35,358 nucleotides of DNA from Prolixibacteraceae bacterium (GTDB lineage: Bacteria; Bacteroidota; Bacteroidia; Bacteroidales; Prolixibacteraceae), in contig JAQICD010000174.1 in assembly GCA_027858715.1 (NCBI GenBank), forward strand, positions 1 through 35,358, written 5' to 3'. Below, piece after piece: positions 7,077 to 15,983 of the stretch (within the stretch, counting starts at the first letter, position 1; each line of letters opens with the position of its first letter). Made by a program: the position numbers and the translations under genes. The notes beneath the pieces were generated by a model, which was given only the letters and a program-made list of their open reading frames with translations, had not been told where the DNA came from and searched no databases.

Positions 7077-7397
7077 ATGAATGAATCAAAATCTGAATTA
7101 GGGCAATATCTTAGAGATTTAAGAACAAAAAGGGAGGAAACACTTCATCAAGTAGCAAAAGGAACAGATATAGATTCCCCAATGTTAAGTAAAATTGAAC
7201 GAGGAGAACGATTGCCTACTAGTGAACAACTGAAGCGATTAGCAAAATATTACAATATATCGGAAGAAAGTTTGAAAATTAAACATACAGCAGAAAAAAT
7301 ATTGAAAGAATTTGGAGCAAATGAAACTACCTACAATGCGATTCAAATTGTAAATGAGCAATTAATGCCATACTCAAACAAATCAAAAAAGAAATAA
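7077..7397 (+). CDS. XRE-family helix-turn-helix controller protein
   Basis: A 106-residue DNA-binding protein. Residues about 8-65 form a helix-turn-helix of the phage repressor type: the pattern Y-L-R-D-L-R, then the recognition helix region S-P-M-L-S-K-I-E-R-G-E-R-L-P, then L-K-R-L-A-K-Y-Y-N. It is the first gene of an operon with two DNA methyltransferases, the first starting two bases after its stop. In restriction systems such proteins bind a palindrome at their own promoter and set the timing of methylase and nuclease expression. A matching palindrome lies 18 bases upstream. The role is inferred from family and context. Confidence 0.85.
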   Translation: MNESKSELGQYLRDLRTKREETLHQVAKGTDIDSPMLSKIERGERLPTSEQLKRLAKYYNISEESLKIKHTAEKILKEFGANETTYNAIQIVNEQLMPYSNKSKKK

Positions 7398-7399
7398 TT

Positions 7400-10030
7400 G
7401 TGAAACAGAAAATCAAAAGTCTTATTGCATACTTCATTGGAAGTTTGATACCATTGGAAAAGAAATTTCCTGTGCAGGACTTAAGCATCTTTTTTTCTGT
7501 CCTGATTGCAACTTTCACTTTGAGAAAAAATCAAAGTGAAATTGGTGAATTGAAAACCTCTTTTGCTGATTTTCATTCTGAATTCAAAACAGAAATTCAA
7601 CTTATCAAACAAAGATTTCCCGAACTGATTAAAATATTTATTGCAACTGTATCTCAACTCGAAACCGAATTGCTTACTTCTGTTTTTGAAAAACTGAAAG
7701 TTGCTTTTGAAAAAACAGATGATGATGTTGACGATATAATTTCTTGGTCATATCAATTTTTAAAAAAGGACTTAGAAAAAGCCGCTTTCAAGAAAATTGG
7801 AAAAGACAATGCGAAAATTGAAGATTTTGATTTGCTTTTCACTACACAATTTTTCACTGACAAATACATGGTGAAGTATTTAGTGAATGAATCTTTGTCG
7901 GTATTTGACAAAACTAATATTCAAAAAGTTGTTGTCATCGATTCCGCTTCTGGAGGAGGGAACTTCTTAAACTATTCTTTTGAATGTCTTTACAAACGTT
8001 ACAAAGAGGCAAACCCGAATTGGTCAAATCAAAAGATTGTCGAAACAATTTTGAATAGCTCAATTGTCGGTTACGATTTAGATTCAAGCCTTTCTAAAAT
8101 TGCCTCACTGTCTTTATTTGTTAAGGCCTGCAGTTACGCAGTTCCAAGCCAATCAATTCCAATTAAAATTTACGGTGGGATGCCAAATGATAAATTAGGT
8201 TTTTTAAATCCAAATGTTATATCAAACTCAATTGGCAGAACAACTTTTAAAACTCAACTAGGGGAACTCAATAATGAGAAAAAAATAAAAGTGTTTGTTA
8301 CAAATCCGCCATTCATGGGCAAGCGGGATATGGACACTACACTTAAAAATTATTTGCTTGCAAACTATCCCGAAAGTAAAGGAGATTTATGTGTTTCTTT
8401 CATTCAAAGAACTATTCAGTTGATGAATGAGCATGATGTGTTGGGTGTTGTGTCACAAAACAACTGGATGTATTTATCCTCTCTTAGAGATTTTAGAAAA
8501 ATATTTTTAGCAAACCAAACTTTGAAAGAGTGCATTGATTTAGGAAGCAATGCTTTTGAAGATATCAACGGGGAAAAAACAAATATTGCATTGTGTGTTA
8601 TTGGAAACTCTGAAATAAAAACTTCGCGATTCTATAATTTAAAATTCAAGAACATTACGGAGAAAAAAAGTTTTGTGATGCAAAAAAATATTCCTGTGGA
8701 ACTGACATTTGAGTTAAACCAAAATCAGTTTTTAAAAAACAGTCATCTTGAATTTAACTATCAATTAGAACATCGTTTTGAAAACATTCAAGGGCTTCAA
8801 CTTTACTCAACGTTTGCAAATCCGATGCAAGGAACATCAACAGGAAACAATACTAAGTTTGTAAAATTTGCTTGGGAAGTAAACGGAAGTCCTGATTGGA
8901 AATTAGTGAGCAAAGGTGGAGGATTCAGCAAATGGGCTGGTTTGAATTATTATAAAGTTCATTGGGGTGAAAATGCAGAAATCATAAAAGCAAATAAGGG
9001 AAGTGCATTAAGAAACATTGATAAGATTCCTGCAACTCAACTTGTTTATAGTGATACTGGAACATTGGGTTTGAATGTGAGAATTCTGAAAGAGAATCAA
9101 GTTTTTATTGCTTCAGGCCCGGGAATTCAAGTTTTAAAGGGAGACAAATATGCTCACCTTGCATTTCTGAATTCTAAAGTTGCAACTTTTCTACTGAAAC
9201 TTATAAATCCGAAATTTACAATCAGTGCAGGTTATATTTCTAAAATCCCTGTTGCACCAAATATTTTGGATTCAGAGTTTATTGCTGAGAAAAGTAAAGA
9301 ATGCTTAATGTTGAAAGAAAAATATTTGCAAAAAAAATTACCAAACTTTGAATTCCAACACTTCAATTATTCAAAAATCAAACACCTTGATTCTTTTCTT
9401 GAAAAGTTAATAATTGAAGATATTGAAAGCGATTATCAACGGCTTTTTTTGGAGTCACAAATTGAGCTTGAAATCAGAAAGCAATATAATTTCAATTCAA
9501 AGGAACTACAGGAAGTGAAAAACGTTGTAGGAGAATCTCCTTTCTTCAACAAGAAAATATTATTAAATGCAAATCCAGAGCAATTGGACTTGCTTCTCGC
9601 TGGAAGTCTAGATTTGAATTGCTTGTCAACAAGCAGAGCAATCAATGGCTATTCTGTAGGCAGCGAAAGTGTGTTCGAAGATTTGTCCTATAAGCTTGAT
9701 GTAAATCCGAAACCGCTTTTTGATTTTATCAAAAAGAATGTTTCCCAATTTAAAAGCACGAAAGCAAAATATTTCAATGACTTACTACACAAGATTATTT
9801 TGTATGAGTTGGGAGTTAAGCAAATTTCAATATACAAGTTTGAGATTTTTGATTTGTCTAGGTTGATTAAATCATTAAAGGGAAAATATTTTTTCCTAAA
9901 TGAGCATAAAGATTTGACTGAAAAGATAATTTCAATTATTCAAACTCATCATAAGAGTAGCTTCTTCAACAAGCCTTTAGTTTCTTATGCCAATGAGTCT
10001 TTAACAGTTGGACATGCTCATAATGGATAA
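7400..10030 (+). CDS. N6-adenine-type DNA methyltransferase, PglX-like
   Basis: An 876-residue DNA methyltransferase. AdoMet motif I is I-D-S-A-S-G-G-G-N-F (about 180-190) and catalytic motif IV is NPPF (302-305), followed by M-G-K-R-D-M-D. The block after motif IV (L-K-N-Y-L-L-A-N-Y-P then S-K-G-D-L) resembles PglX of BREX and related large Eco57I-type enzymes. The C-terminal 450 residues should carry target recognition. Residues about 25-42 are unusually hydrophobic. GTG at 7400 is the only sensible start, since the next in-frame ATG falls at residue 157, far into the conserved region. It follows the controller gene by two bases and its end overlaps the next methyltransferase gene by 23 bp. 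No PglZ, BrxC or BrxA gene is near, so this is not a BREX locus. Confidence 0.85.
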   Translation: MKQKIKSLIAYFIGSLIPLEKKFPVQDLSIFFSVLIATFTLRKNQSEIGELKTSFADFHSEFKTEIQLIKQRFPELIKIFIATVSQLETELLTSVFEKLKVAFEKTDDDVDDIISWSYQFLKKDLEKAAFKKIGKDNAKIEDFDLLFTTQFFTDKYMVKYLVNESLSVFDKTNIQKVVVIDSASGGGNFLNYSFECLYKRYKEANPNWSNQKIVETILNSSIVGYDLDSSLSKIASLSLFVKACSYAVPSQSIPIKIYGGMPNDKLGFLNPNVISNSIGRTTFKTQLGELNNEKKIKVFVTNPPFMGKRDMDTTLKNYLLANYPESKGDLCVSFIQRTIQLMNEHDVLGVVSQNNWMYLSSLRDFRKIFLANQTLKECIDLGSNAFEDINGEKTNIALCVIGNSEIKTSRFYNLKFKNITEKKSFVMQKNIPVELTFELNQNQFLKNSHLEFNYQLEHRFENIQGLQLYSTFANPMQGTSTGNNTKFVKFAWEVNGSPDWKLVSKGGGFSKWAGLNYYKVHWGENAEIIKANKGSALRNIDKIPATQLVYSDTGTLGLNVRILKENQVFIASGPGIQVLKGDKYAHLAFLNSKVATFLLKLINPKFTISAGYISKIPVAPNILDSEFIAEKSKECLMLKEKYLQKKLPNFEFQHFNYSKIKHLDSFLEKLIIEDIESDYQRLFLESQIELEIRKQYNFNSKELQEVKNVVGESPFFNKKILLNANPEQLDLLLAGSLDLNCLSTSRAINGYSVGSESVFEDLSYKLDVNPKPLFDFIKKNVSQFKSTKAKYFNDLLHKIILYELGVKQISIYKFEIFDLSRLIKSLKGKYFFLNEHKDLTEKIISIIQTHHKSSFFNKPLVSYANESLTVGHAHNG

Positions 10031-12479
10031 GGTATTAGAGATATATGGACATATTTTGAAAGAACATCTTTCACAGTGTTTTGCAAATCAGCAAAACATC
10101 AATCCTGTTGAACTCAACAAAGAGAGGTTTAAAGTGAAAGCGGTTTTTACCGCTTCAATGATTTACTTGAAGAACAATTTCCAAAGAGATAATTGCAAAA
10201 TTGTTTTTGCTACTAATCACTGGTTAAAAAAATCATTCGTTTCTGAAAATTTGTTTTCAACAATAATTGACAATACAAATGAAGGATTAATAAAATTGGT
10301 TGATGATAACCTTTGTAATTTGATTGGTGGTGAATTAATTGATATTCCTACGCTGTACGAAACTTTGTTGGGTATTGAATCTGAAAATGAAGGCAAGGGA
10401 ACAAAAATTTCAACAGCAAAAAATTACAGAAACAAGTTAGGTAGCTACTACACGCCTGCAAATTTTGCAAAGTCAGTTACTGGAAAAACTATTGATGCTT
10501 TTTTTGAATTAAATTTTGGAAAAGTTGGCAAACAATTTCTGAAAGAAATAACTTCAATAAGTTTTGCCGACTTCTCATGCGGTGGTGGCAATTTCATAAT
10601 AGCAGTCATTGAATACTTTGAAAATCTGTTTGTAAAATGGAACATTGAGGAAGAAAAACAATTGGAATTGCTGAAAGCAATTTCATTGAATATTTCAGCT
10701 TTTGATGTGGATTGTTTAGCCTTGGAAGTTGCAAAACTGAATTTGCTTTTGAAAATTAAACAACCGGCACTCTACAAAACAATGAATGAAAAATTCATTC
10801 ATGCAAACTTTTTATTGCAGTCCGATTTTGGAATTGATGAATCAAAGAAGGTTGAAGTTTTTTCAAGCGGATTCATTTACCATGAACGACTAGGTTTGAG
10901 CAAGGAGAAGCTAAAAAAATATGATATAATTTTAGGAAATCCACCTTGGGAGAAAATAAGGTTTGAGGAAAAAAAGTTTTATGCTCTCTATGAGAATTCA
11001 ATTTCTGCAAATCATTTCAAGTCAAGCCGCACTAGCGAGATTGATGAAGTTGAATTGAGCAATTTGAAATTGGCTGAATATTCAAAAGAGTTTAAGCTTG
11101 AAATTGAAAAAGCCAAATCAGATTTAAAAAAGAGTTTGTTCTTCAATTTATCAAATAATGGTGAATTAAATACTTACGCATTGTTTACTGATGCAGCCGT
11201 AAAGTTGAAAACACAAAGAGGTGTTGTCGGATTGGTTTTGAAAAGTGCCATTGTAACAAGTCAAGTGAATAAAAATCTTTTCAATTATCTGATAAAGAAA
11301 AATTATGTTGTTGCGATTTTTGATTTTATTAATCGTAAAAATATTTTCAATATTGATAGCAGAGAACGGTTTTGCTTTTTACTATTGGGTAATTCGAAAA
11401 GTGAAACATTTAATGTTTCAATGAACCTCTACAAAGTTTCAGAAATTGAAGAAGCTAAATCAACAATAGAATTGTCTTACGATAGTTTAAAGTTGTTAAA
11501 TCCTTTGACGGGAATGCTTCCTAACTTCTCAAACCAAAAGGAAGCGGATTTTCTTTTAAGAGTTTCTTCTGATTTTCCCTTTTTCAAAGATGTTTATAAA
11601 AATGTTAGATTCGGAAGAATCGTTCACTTTACAAGTCATGCGAAGTTTATTACAAAGAAAAAATCAGAAGATAATATTCCAATTTATGAAGGTAAATTTT
11701 TCAATCAGTATGACGGAAAGTTTTCAGGATTTAATGGAGTAGCTGACATATTTAGATATGGGAACAAATCTTCTTCTGTTAATATTGATGAAGCAAAAAA
11801 AACAATTCCAGATTATTTTCCTGAATCAAGGTTTTTTATCAATGCTGAAAAGTGGCAACAGCTTTCAAAAAATCACAACGAAAAATTCATGTTAGCTTGG
11901 AGAAGTTTAACTTCTGCCACTAATACACGAACTTGTATTGCTACTGTATTCCCTTTTATTCCTGCATCACAATCGGTTCAGTTTCTCACTACTAACGTCA
12001 CTGAATTGCTCTATTTATGTGGACTTTTTAATTCGGTAGTTTTCGATTTTATCTTAAAGAAAAAATTAAGTGGTATTGATTTAACACAATCTGTAATAAA
12101 TCAAATCCCTGTTCCCGAAACTAATCAATTGGAAAGCAACATTATTTTCAATGGAAATTCAGCAAGCATTAAGAAACATATTTCATCGCTTGTATTTTCC
12201 CTATTAAAAAATGATATCCGTTTGACTCAACTAATTGATAGCGTTGATTTGTTCCATTTGAATGAAGAAAATCGAAAAATAACAATTCAAAAAATAGATT
12301 TATTGTTTATTTTACTATACAAGGTAAATATCTCTGAAATTGACCTTGTAATTTCAGAATTTCACAAACAATATTCAATAGAGGATTCCAATTGGTTTAA
12401 AGAACAATTTAAAATGTTATTAAGCAATAATCCCATAGGCTCTTCCATTGCCCCCTCTACCACCTTTAGCCCAGTCTGA
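10008..12479 (+). CDS. Second N6-adenine-type DNA methyltransferase (Eco57I-like)
   Basis: An 823-residue methyltransferase different from the upstream one. It has the L-G-S-Y-Y-T-P segment (144-150) typical of Eco57I-type enzymes, motif I F-A-D-F-S-C-G-G-G-N-F (about 186-196) and motif IV NPPW (311-314). The C-terminal half probably reads the DNA site. A start at the second good ATG (10023) is also possible and would cut the overlap with the upstream gene from 23 to 8 bp. Two adenine methyltransferases in one operon suit a restriction enzyme with an asymmetric site, in which each strand needs its own methylase. The last 60 bp are antisense to the end of the nuclease gene. Confidence 0.85.
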   Translation: MDMLIMDKVLEIYGHILKEHLSQCFANQQNINPVELNKERFKVKAVFTASMIYLKNNFQRDNCKIVFATNHWLKKSFVSENLFSTIIDNTNEGLIKLVDDNLCNLIGGELIDIPTLYETLLGIESENEGKGTKISTAKNYRNKLGSYYTPANFAKSVTGKTIDAFFELNFGKVGKQFLKEITSISFADFSCGGGNFIIAVIEYFENLFVKWNIEEEKQLELLKAISLNISAFDVDCLALEVAKLNLLLKIKQPALYKTMNEKFIHANFLLQSDFGIDESKKVEVFSSGFIYHERLGLSKEKLKKYDIILGNPPWEKIRFEEKKFYALYENSISANHFKSSRTSEIDEVELSNLKLAEYSKEFKLEIEKAKSDLKKSLFFNLSNNGELNTYALFTDAAVKLKTQRGVVGLVLKSAIVTSQVNKNLFNYLIKKNYVVAIFDFINRKNIFNIDSRERFCFLLLGNSKSETFNVSMNLYKVSEIEEAKSTIELSYDSLKLLNPLTGMLPNFSNQKEADFLLRVSSDFPFFKDVYKNVRFGRIVHFTSHAKFITKKKSEDNIPIYEGKFFNQYDGKFSGFNGVADIFRYGNKSSSVNIDEAKKTIPDYFPESRFFINAEKWQQLSKNHNEKFMLAWRSLTSATNTRTCIATVFPFIPASQSVQFLTTNVTELLYLCGLFNSVVFDFILKKKLSGIDLTQSVINQIPVPETNQLESNIIFNGNSASIKKHISSLVFSLLKNDIRLTQLIDSVDLFHLNEENRKITIQKIDLLFILLYKVNISEIDLVISEFHKQYSIEDSNWFKEQFKMLLSNNPIGSSIAPSTTFSPV

Positions 12480-13655
12480 TGAATTTTCAATTAACTTTGG
12501 CATTTCATCTTGTTCTAAAATATCAAGTTGGAAATCAGATTCGTTTAGTTTTGTAAATAATAAAATTTTATTTTGAAAACCTCCATTATGTCCGAGACTA
12601 GGAATTGAAAATGAAGTTAGCTTTTCTTCATCATCTGTTACACCATTCAAGCGAATTCTCCAATTACTATTTCCCTCCGCATAAAAAATATGGTTGTTCT
12701 TGTAATTATTTCCTCCAAAGATAATATTAATGTCTTTTGTTGAATTTTCGTCATCAGGATTTAACCCAAAATAGCTAACACTTCCAAATTTGGTAACTCC
12801 ATCAAGTTTCCCATTTTTTGATAAGTCAAGAATATTTCTTGAACCACCTGTCATTAATCCGGTTTCAATCCACATTGAACCAGCAGAAAGTTCAGTCGAT
12901 TCGTTTACAATTGTAATGTCAAATGAAGCCTCAGCTTTTTTTAAATCCTTTTTGATTACTACTTTTTTATATCCTTTAGGTGGTCGCTTCCGCTTTAGCT
13001 TTCCAAATAAATCATTTAGTCTTTTATTCGTTTTTGTATCTGTCTGACCAAATTCTCTACTAACTTTATTATTTTTTGCCCTATTCACAGCTTCTGGTAA
13101 AACCACCTTGCTTTCTAAAAGCACTTCTAATACTTCATCCGTTAATCTCTGACAACTTGGATTATTTAAATTTATTATTGAATTAAAATGGTCATAAATA
13201 TCAGAAAGAAATTCGTTTCCACTTTCATTGTCACTTTCAAAGTCAACACAAATTGAAGCTTCCACATTTTGAAATAGTCCACTTTCAGTTAGGTTTGATG
13301 AACCGACAATGGCTCTTTTTAAATTATCTCCTTCAAAAGCATAAATCTTAGGGTGATAAATTATATTATTGGGAGAATAAACTATGTATGATTCAATTTC
13401 ATGCTCAAGTAATAGTTCAAGAGCTTCTTTTGAAGTTGCATTTAAATTAACACCTATAAATAATTTAATTTCACTTCCTCTGTTTTTAAATTCAAGTAGC
13501 TGGTCTATAATATTATTTAAACCACTTAAACTTACAAAAGCAACAAATGCATTAAAAGTGCTGTAATTTTCACTTTCAAGTGAGTTAATAATATAATTCC
13601 CTGCTGTTAAATTGCTATCAGGGTCTAACCCTTGACCAATAAATTTCAAATCCAT
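12420..13655 (-). CDS. PLD-family restriction endonuclease, BfiI/NgoFVII-like
   Basis: A 411-residue nuclease taken from ATG 13655; an open frame extends further upstream to 13832, but that part lacks protein-like character and lies upstream of the promoter box. The N-terminal half is a phospholipase D-type nuclease with one active-site set: H101-P-K103, N121 in G-S-S-N, and E132. The spacing equals that of H105, K107, N125 and E136 of BfiI as I recall it, an enzyme that cuts DNA without metal as a dimer. The C-terminal half, with W-I-E-T-G-L-M-T-G-G-S-R-N, resembles the NgoFVII/BfiI recognition domain of B3-like fold. It faces the two methyltransferases and is transcribed on its own, convergently, with a 60-bp overlap at the 3' end. 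Confidence 0.82.
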   Translation of the reverse strand: MDLKFIGQGLDPDSNLTAGNYIINSLESENYSTFNAFVAFVSLSGLNNIIDQLLEFKNRGSEIKLFIGVNLNATSKEALELLLEHEIESYIVYSPNNIIYHPKIYAFEGDNLKRAIVGSSNLTESGLFQNVEASICVDFESDNESGNEFLSDIYDHFNSIINLNNPSCQRLTDEVLEVLLESKVVLPEAVNRAKNNKVSREFGQTDTKTNKRLNDLFGKLKRKRPPKGYKKVVIKKDLKKAEASFDITIVNESTELSAGSMWIETGLMTGGSRNILDLSKNGKLDGVTKFGSVSYFGLNPDDENSTKDINIIFGGNNYKNNHIFYAEGNSNWRIRLNGVTDDEEKLTSFSIPSLGHNGGFQNKILLFTKLNESDFQLDILEQDEMPKLIENSSDWAKGGRGGNGRAYGIIA

Positions 13656-14028
13656 AGTTCTACCTAAAATCTCAAAAGTATATAAATTAATTTCAAATGC
13701 AGTCGGTGTGATGGCAAAAAACAACTCTTTTGCAAACTTTGGATTGCAGGGCAGGCTTGCAGCGGTTTGCAAATGTGTTGTTTTGTAGGTGGGGTTTCCT
13801 TCTTCTTTTTTGCGGGGGGAAGAAAAAAACAAAATAAATTTCCATCAAATTTGCACTGTCCTGTCAAAAAGCTAAATCCTTTTTTATTTTCAATTTATCA
13901 CTATCGTATCTATCTGCTTGTCTGTCTTTTTACACTTGTTGCCAACACTGAATATGACCTATGAGCTTCTATTTAACTATACAAACATCATGGATAATAA
14001 CCATTTGGGCTTGGATCGTTTTTTGTTT
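13656..14028. other. Gene-free junction between the restriction module and core genes
   Basis: Apart from the promoter box at 13673-13680, I see no gene in these 373 bp. There are G-rich and T-rich runs around 13780-13830 (including a six-G run) and an AT-rich tract up to 14028. No clear direct repeats, tRNA remnant or integrase site marks the edge. The plus-strand methyltransferase operon and the minus-strand genes from 14029 on both lie outside it. Confidence 0.4.
13673..13680 (-). promoter_or_regulatory. Candidate -7 box of the PLD nuclease gene
   Basis: On the minus strand this reads TACTTTTG, a match to TAnnTTTG. It lies 17 bases before ATG 13655, leaving a very short leader. A TTTG at 13694-13697 could be the upstream element, but the spacing is short. 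It supports the downstream start for this gene. Confidence 0.4.
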
Positions 14029-14751
14029 TTAAGTATTTCCGGTCACATTGCTTTCTTCATCATCCCTTTCTTCTTCAATATCATCTTCATCTTCATCTTC
14101 ATCATCATCATCCTCTTCCTCCCAGTCGTAGCGTGGGCGTGGTGGGCCGTATTTGTGGAATATGGCGGCGAGTATTGTGCCCGAAGCAGCCCCCATCAGA
14201 TGGCCGTCCCACGAGATGTTTTCTTTCACAGGAAAAAGACCCCAGATAAAACTTCCATAAAGGAACACCACAATTAGCGAAATGGTAAGTAAGCGTACAT
14301 CTTTTCGAAATATGCCCGAGAACATCAAAAAAGCTGCTAGTCCGTATATTACGCCGCTGGCACCGATGTGCCATACCTGGCGGCCGCCAAGCCACAGCAG
14401 TATTCCCGATAGCAAATAATTTATTACGAAGATGCGAAAGGCCAGTTTGCGGTAAAAGAAAAACAAGGCAGTTGATAGCACCAGGAACGAAGCTGAATTG
14501 CCTATGAGGTGCTGCCAGTCGCCATGTATGAGTGGCGACATAATTATACCCGTTAGTCCTTGAGTGTGGCGGGGATACATTCCCAGGTTTACCAACCTTA
14601 TTCCCATTGTGGATTCAATAATTTTAATCATCCACATAGCCATTAAAAACAACAGGGGAACAAACAGGCTGTACCTGAATATTTTTTTCTCCAACTCTGC
14701 CTGTTCAGGCGTTATTGGGTGTGGATAATATCTGAAAGTGAGTTTAGGCAT
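14029..14751 (-). CDS. Rhomboid family intramembrane serine protease
   Basis: A 240-residue membrane protease that cuts membrane-spanning segments of other proteins. About six membrane helices are visible. Catalytic serine is S132 in G-A-S-G-V-I-Y-G and the catalytic histidine is H184 in W-D-G-H-L-M-G-A-A-S-G; the H76-to-N85 region matches the conserved H-x-D-W-x-H-x-x-x-N loop. The tail after about residue 209 is an acidic run of Asp and Glu, encoded by near-trinucleotide repeats, presumably in the cytoplasm or periplasm. The start overlaps the end of the threonine aldolase gene by eight bases, so the two are cotranscribed. Confidence 0.92.
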   Translation of the reverse strand: MPKLTFRYYPHPITPEQAELEKKIFRYSLFVPLLFLMAMWMIKIIESTMGIRLVNLGMYPRHTQGLTGIIMSPLIHGDWQHLIGNSASFLVLSTALFFFYRKLAFRIFVINYLLSGILLWLGGRQVWHIGASGVIYGLAAFLMFSGIFRKDVRLLTISLIVVFLYGSFIWGLFPVKENISWDGHLMGAASGTILAAIFHKYGPPRPRYDWEEEDDDDEDEDEDDIEEERDDEESNVTGNT

Positions 14752-15772
14752 TCAAAAGTTCTTTTAATTTATCACAAAAATGGTTAACGTCGTCAGAAGC
14801 TGTGTCGAATGAGGTCATCCACCGAACTTCATGGCGATTTTCATCCCATGGATAGAAAAAGTATTCCTGTAAAAGTTTTTCTGAAAATTCATTGTCGAGA
14901 ATGGCAAAAACACCGTTTGCTTCAACTTTTTGTGTAATTTGCACATCCAGTTCTTTGGCTCTCTTCGAGAGAAGTGCAGCCATCTGGTTGGCATGAGTTG
15001 CATTCTTTTTCCATAAGTCGTTTTCGAAATAAGCCAGAAATTGAGCAGCTACAAATCTCATTTTTGAAAAAAGCTGACCCGATTGTTTGCGCATGTATTT
15101 TGTGTTTACCGACAGATTTTTATTGAAGAATAGCACTGCCTCGCCCATCATCATGCCATTTTTTGTGCCGCCAAACGAAAGTGCATCAATACCGGCATCA
15201 ACTGTAAATGCTTTGAACGGCAGGTTGAGCGTTACGGCCGCATTGGCAATGCGTGCTCCGTCCATGTGTACATACATGTCATATTCGTGTGCAAGGCTTG
15301 TAATCGCTTTAATCTCGTCAACAGTATAAAGAGTACCCATTTCGGTAACTTGCGATATGGAAATGATTTTGGGCTGAGCATGATGCTCGAAGTCAAACCC
15401 GTGCAGGTGAGGTTTAATCAGTTCGGGTGTGAGTTTTCCGTCGGGGGTGTTAACCGGAATGAGTTTGCAGCCCGACATCTTTTCGGGCGCACCACATTCG
15501 TCAACCATAATATGTGCCGTTGACGGACAGATAACGCTGTTGAACGATTGAGCCAGCGTTGAAATAGCCAGAACATTGGCGCCTGTACCGTTAAATACAA
15601 AATATACATCGGAGTTGGAACCAAACCTTTTTTTGAATTCCTGTATGGCTTCCTGCGTGTAATGGTCGATACCGTAACCCGTAACGTGTCCGTTGTTGCA
15701 GTTGTTTATGGCATTTAATATTGCAGGGTGTACTCCTGAATTATTATCGCTGGCAAATCCTCTTTTATTCAT
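14744..15772 (-). CDS. ltaE: Low-specificity L-threonine aldolase
   Basis: A 342-residue PLP enzyme of the beta-eliminating lyase / threonine aldolase family, which splits L-threonine or allo-threonine to glycine and acetaldehyde. K204 in F-G-G-T-K-N-G should bind PLP, D171 in H-M-D-G-A-R lies where the PLP-nitrogen aspartate is expected, and the N-terminal S-D-N-N-S-G-V-H-P segment is typical. Length is normal for the family. It is the first gene of a two-gene unit with the rhomboid gene. Threonine aldolase and the downstream glyA both make glycine, but they are not in the same operon. Confidence 0.9.
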   Translation of the reverse strand: MNKRGFASDNNSGVHPAILNAINNCNNGHVTGYGIDHYTQEAIQEFKKRFGSNSDVYFVFNGTGANVLAISTLAQSFNSVICPSTAHIMVDECGAPEKMSGCKLIPVNTPDGKLTPELIKPHLHGFDFEHHAQPKIISISQVTEMGTLYTVDEIKAITSLAHEYDMYVHMDGARIANAAVTLNLPFKAFTVDAGIDALSFGGTKNGMMMGEAVLFFNKNLSVNTKYMRKQSGQLFSKMRFVAAQFLAYFENDLWKKNATHANQMAALLSKRAKELDVQITQKVEANGVFAILDNEFSEKLLQEYFFYPWDENRHEVRWMTSFDTASDDVNHFCDKLKELLNA

Positions 15773-15798
15773 ATTGTTGATTTTTGTTACCGTTTACT

Positions 15799-15903
15799 AT
15801 GGCGTTGAAGCGTTTAAAAGAAGAAATATCAAAACTGCAAAATAATATTGAGATATTAAACCCGATGAGTAGAATATCTTTAGCAATATTTGCAACCAGT
15901 TGA
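15799..15903 (+). pseudogene. Possible relic of exonuclease VII large subunit C-terminus
   Basis: A 34-codon frame ending in TGA contains a leucine-rich helical segment followed by N-I-E-I-L-N-P, which recalls the end of the coiled coil of XseA just before its R-G-Y-S motif. The motif itself is missing. It is far too short to work and may be chance. It sits next to another gene fragment. Confidence 0.2.
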
Positions 15904-15983
15904 AAAAATTGTTGTCGTTATTATTGACCATATTTTAGCATCAGGGTATATTTGTTTGCAAATGAGCATTTTATAGACTTTTA

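Noticed and set aside
7400-12479. BREX or DISARM system suggested by the PglX-like methyltransferase
   Set aside because: No PglZ, BrxC, BrxA/B, Lon-like or helicase genes are present; only two methyltransferases, a controller and a PLD nuclease.
13656-13832. Longer N-terminus of the PLD nuclease
   Set aside because: The extra 59 codons have no homologous character and contain the promoter box; ATG 13655 begins the conserved region.
13767-14028. Plus-strand frames over the junction region
   Set aside because: They arise from low-complexity T-rich sequence and show no conserved character.
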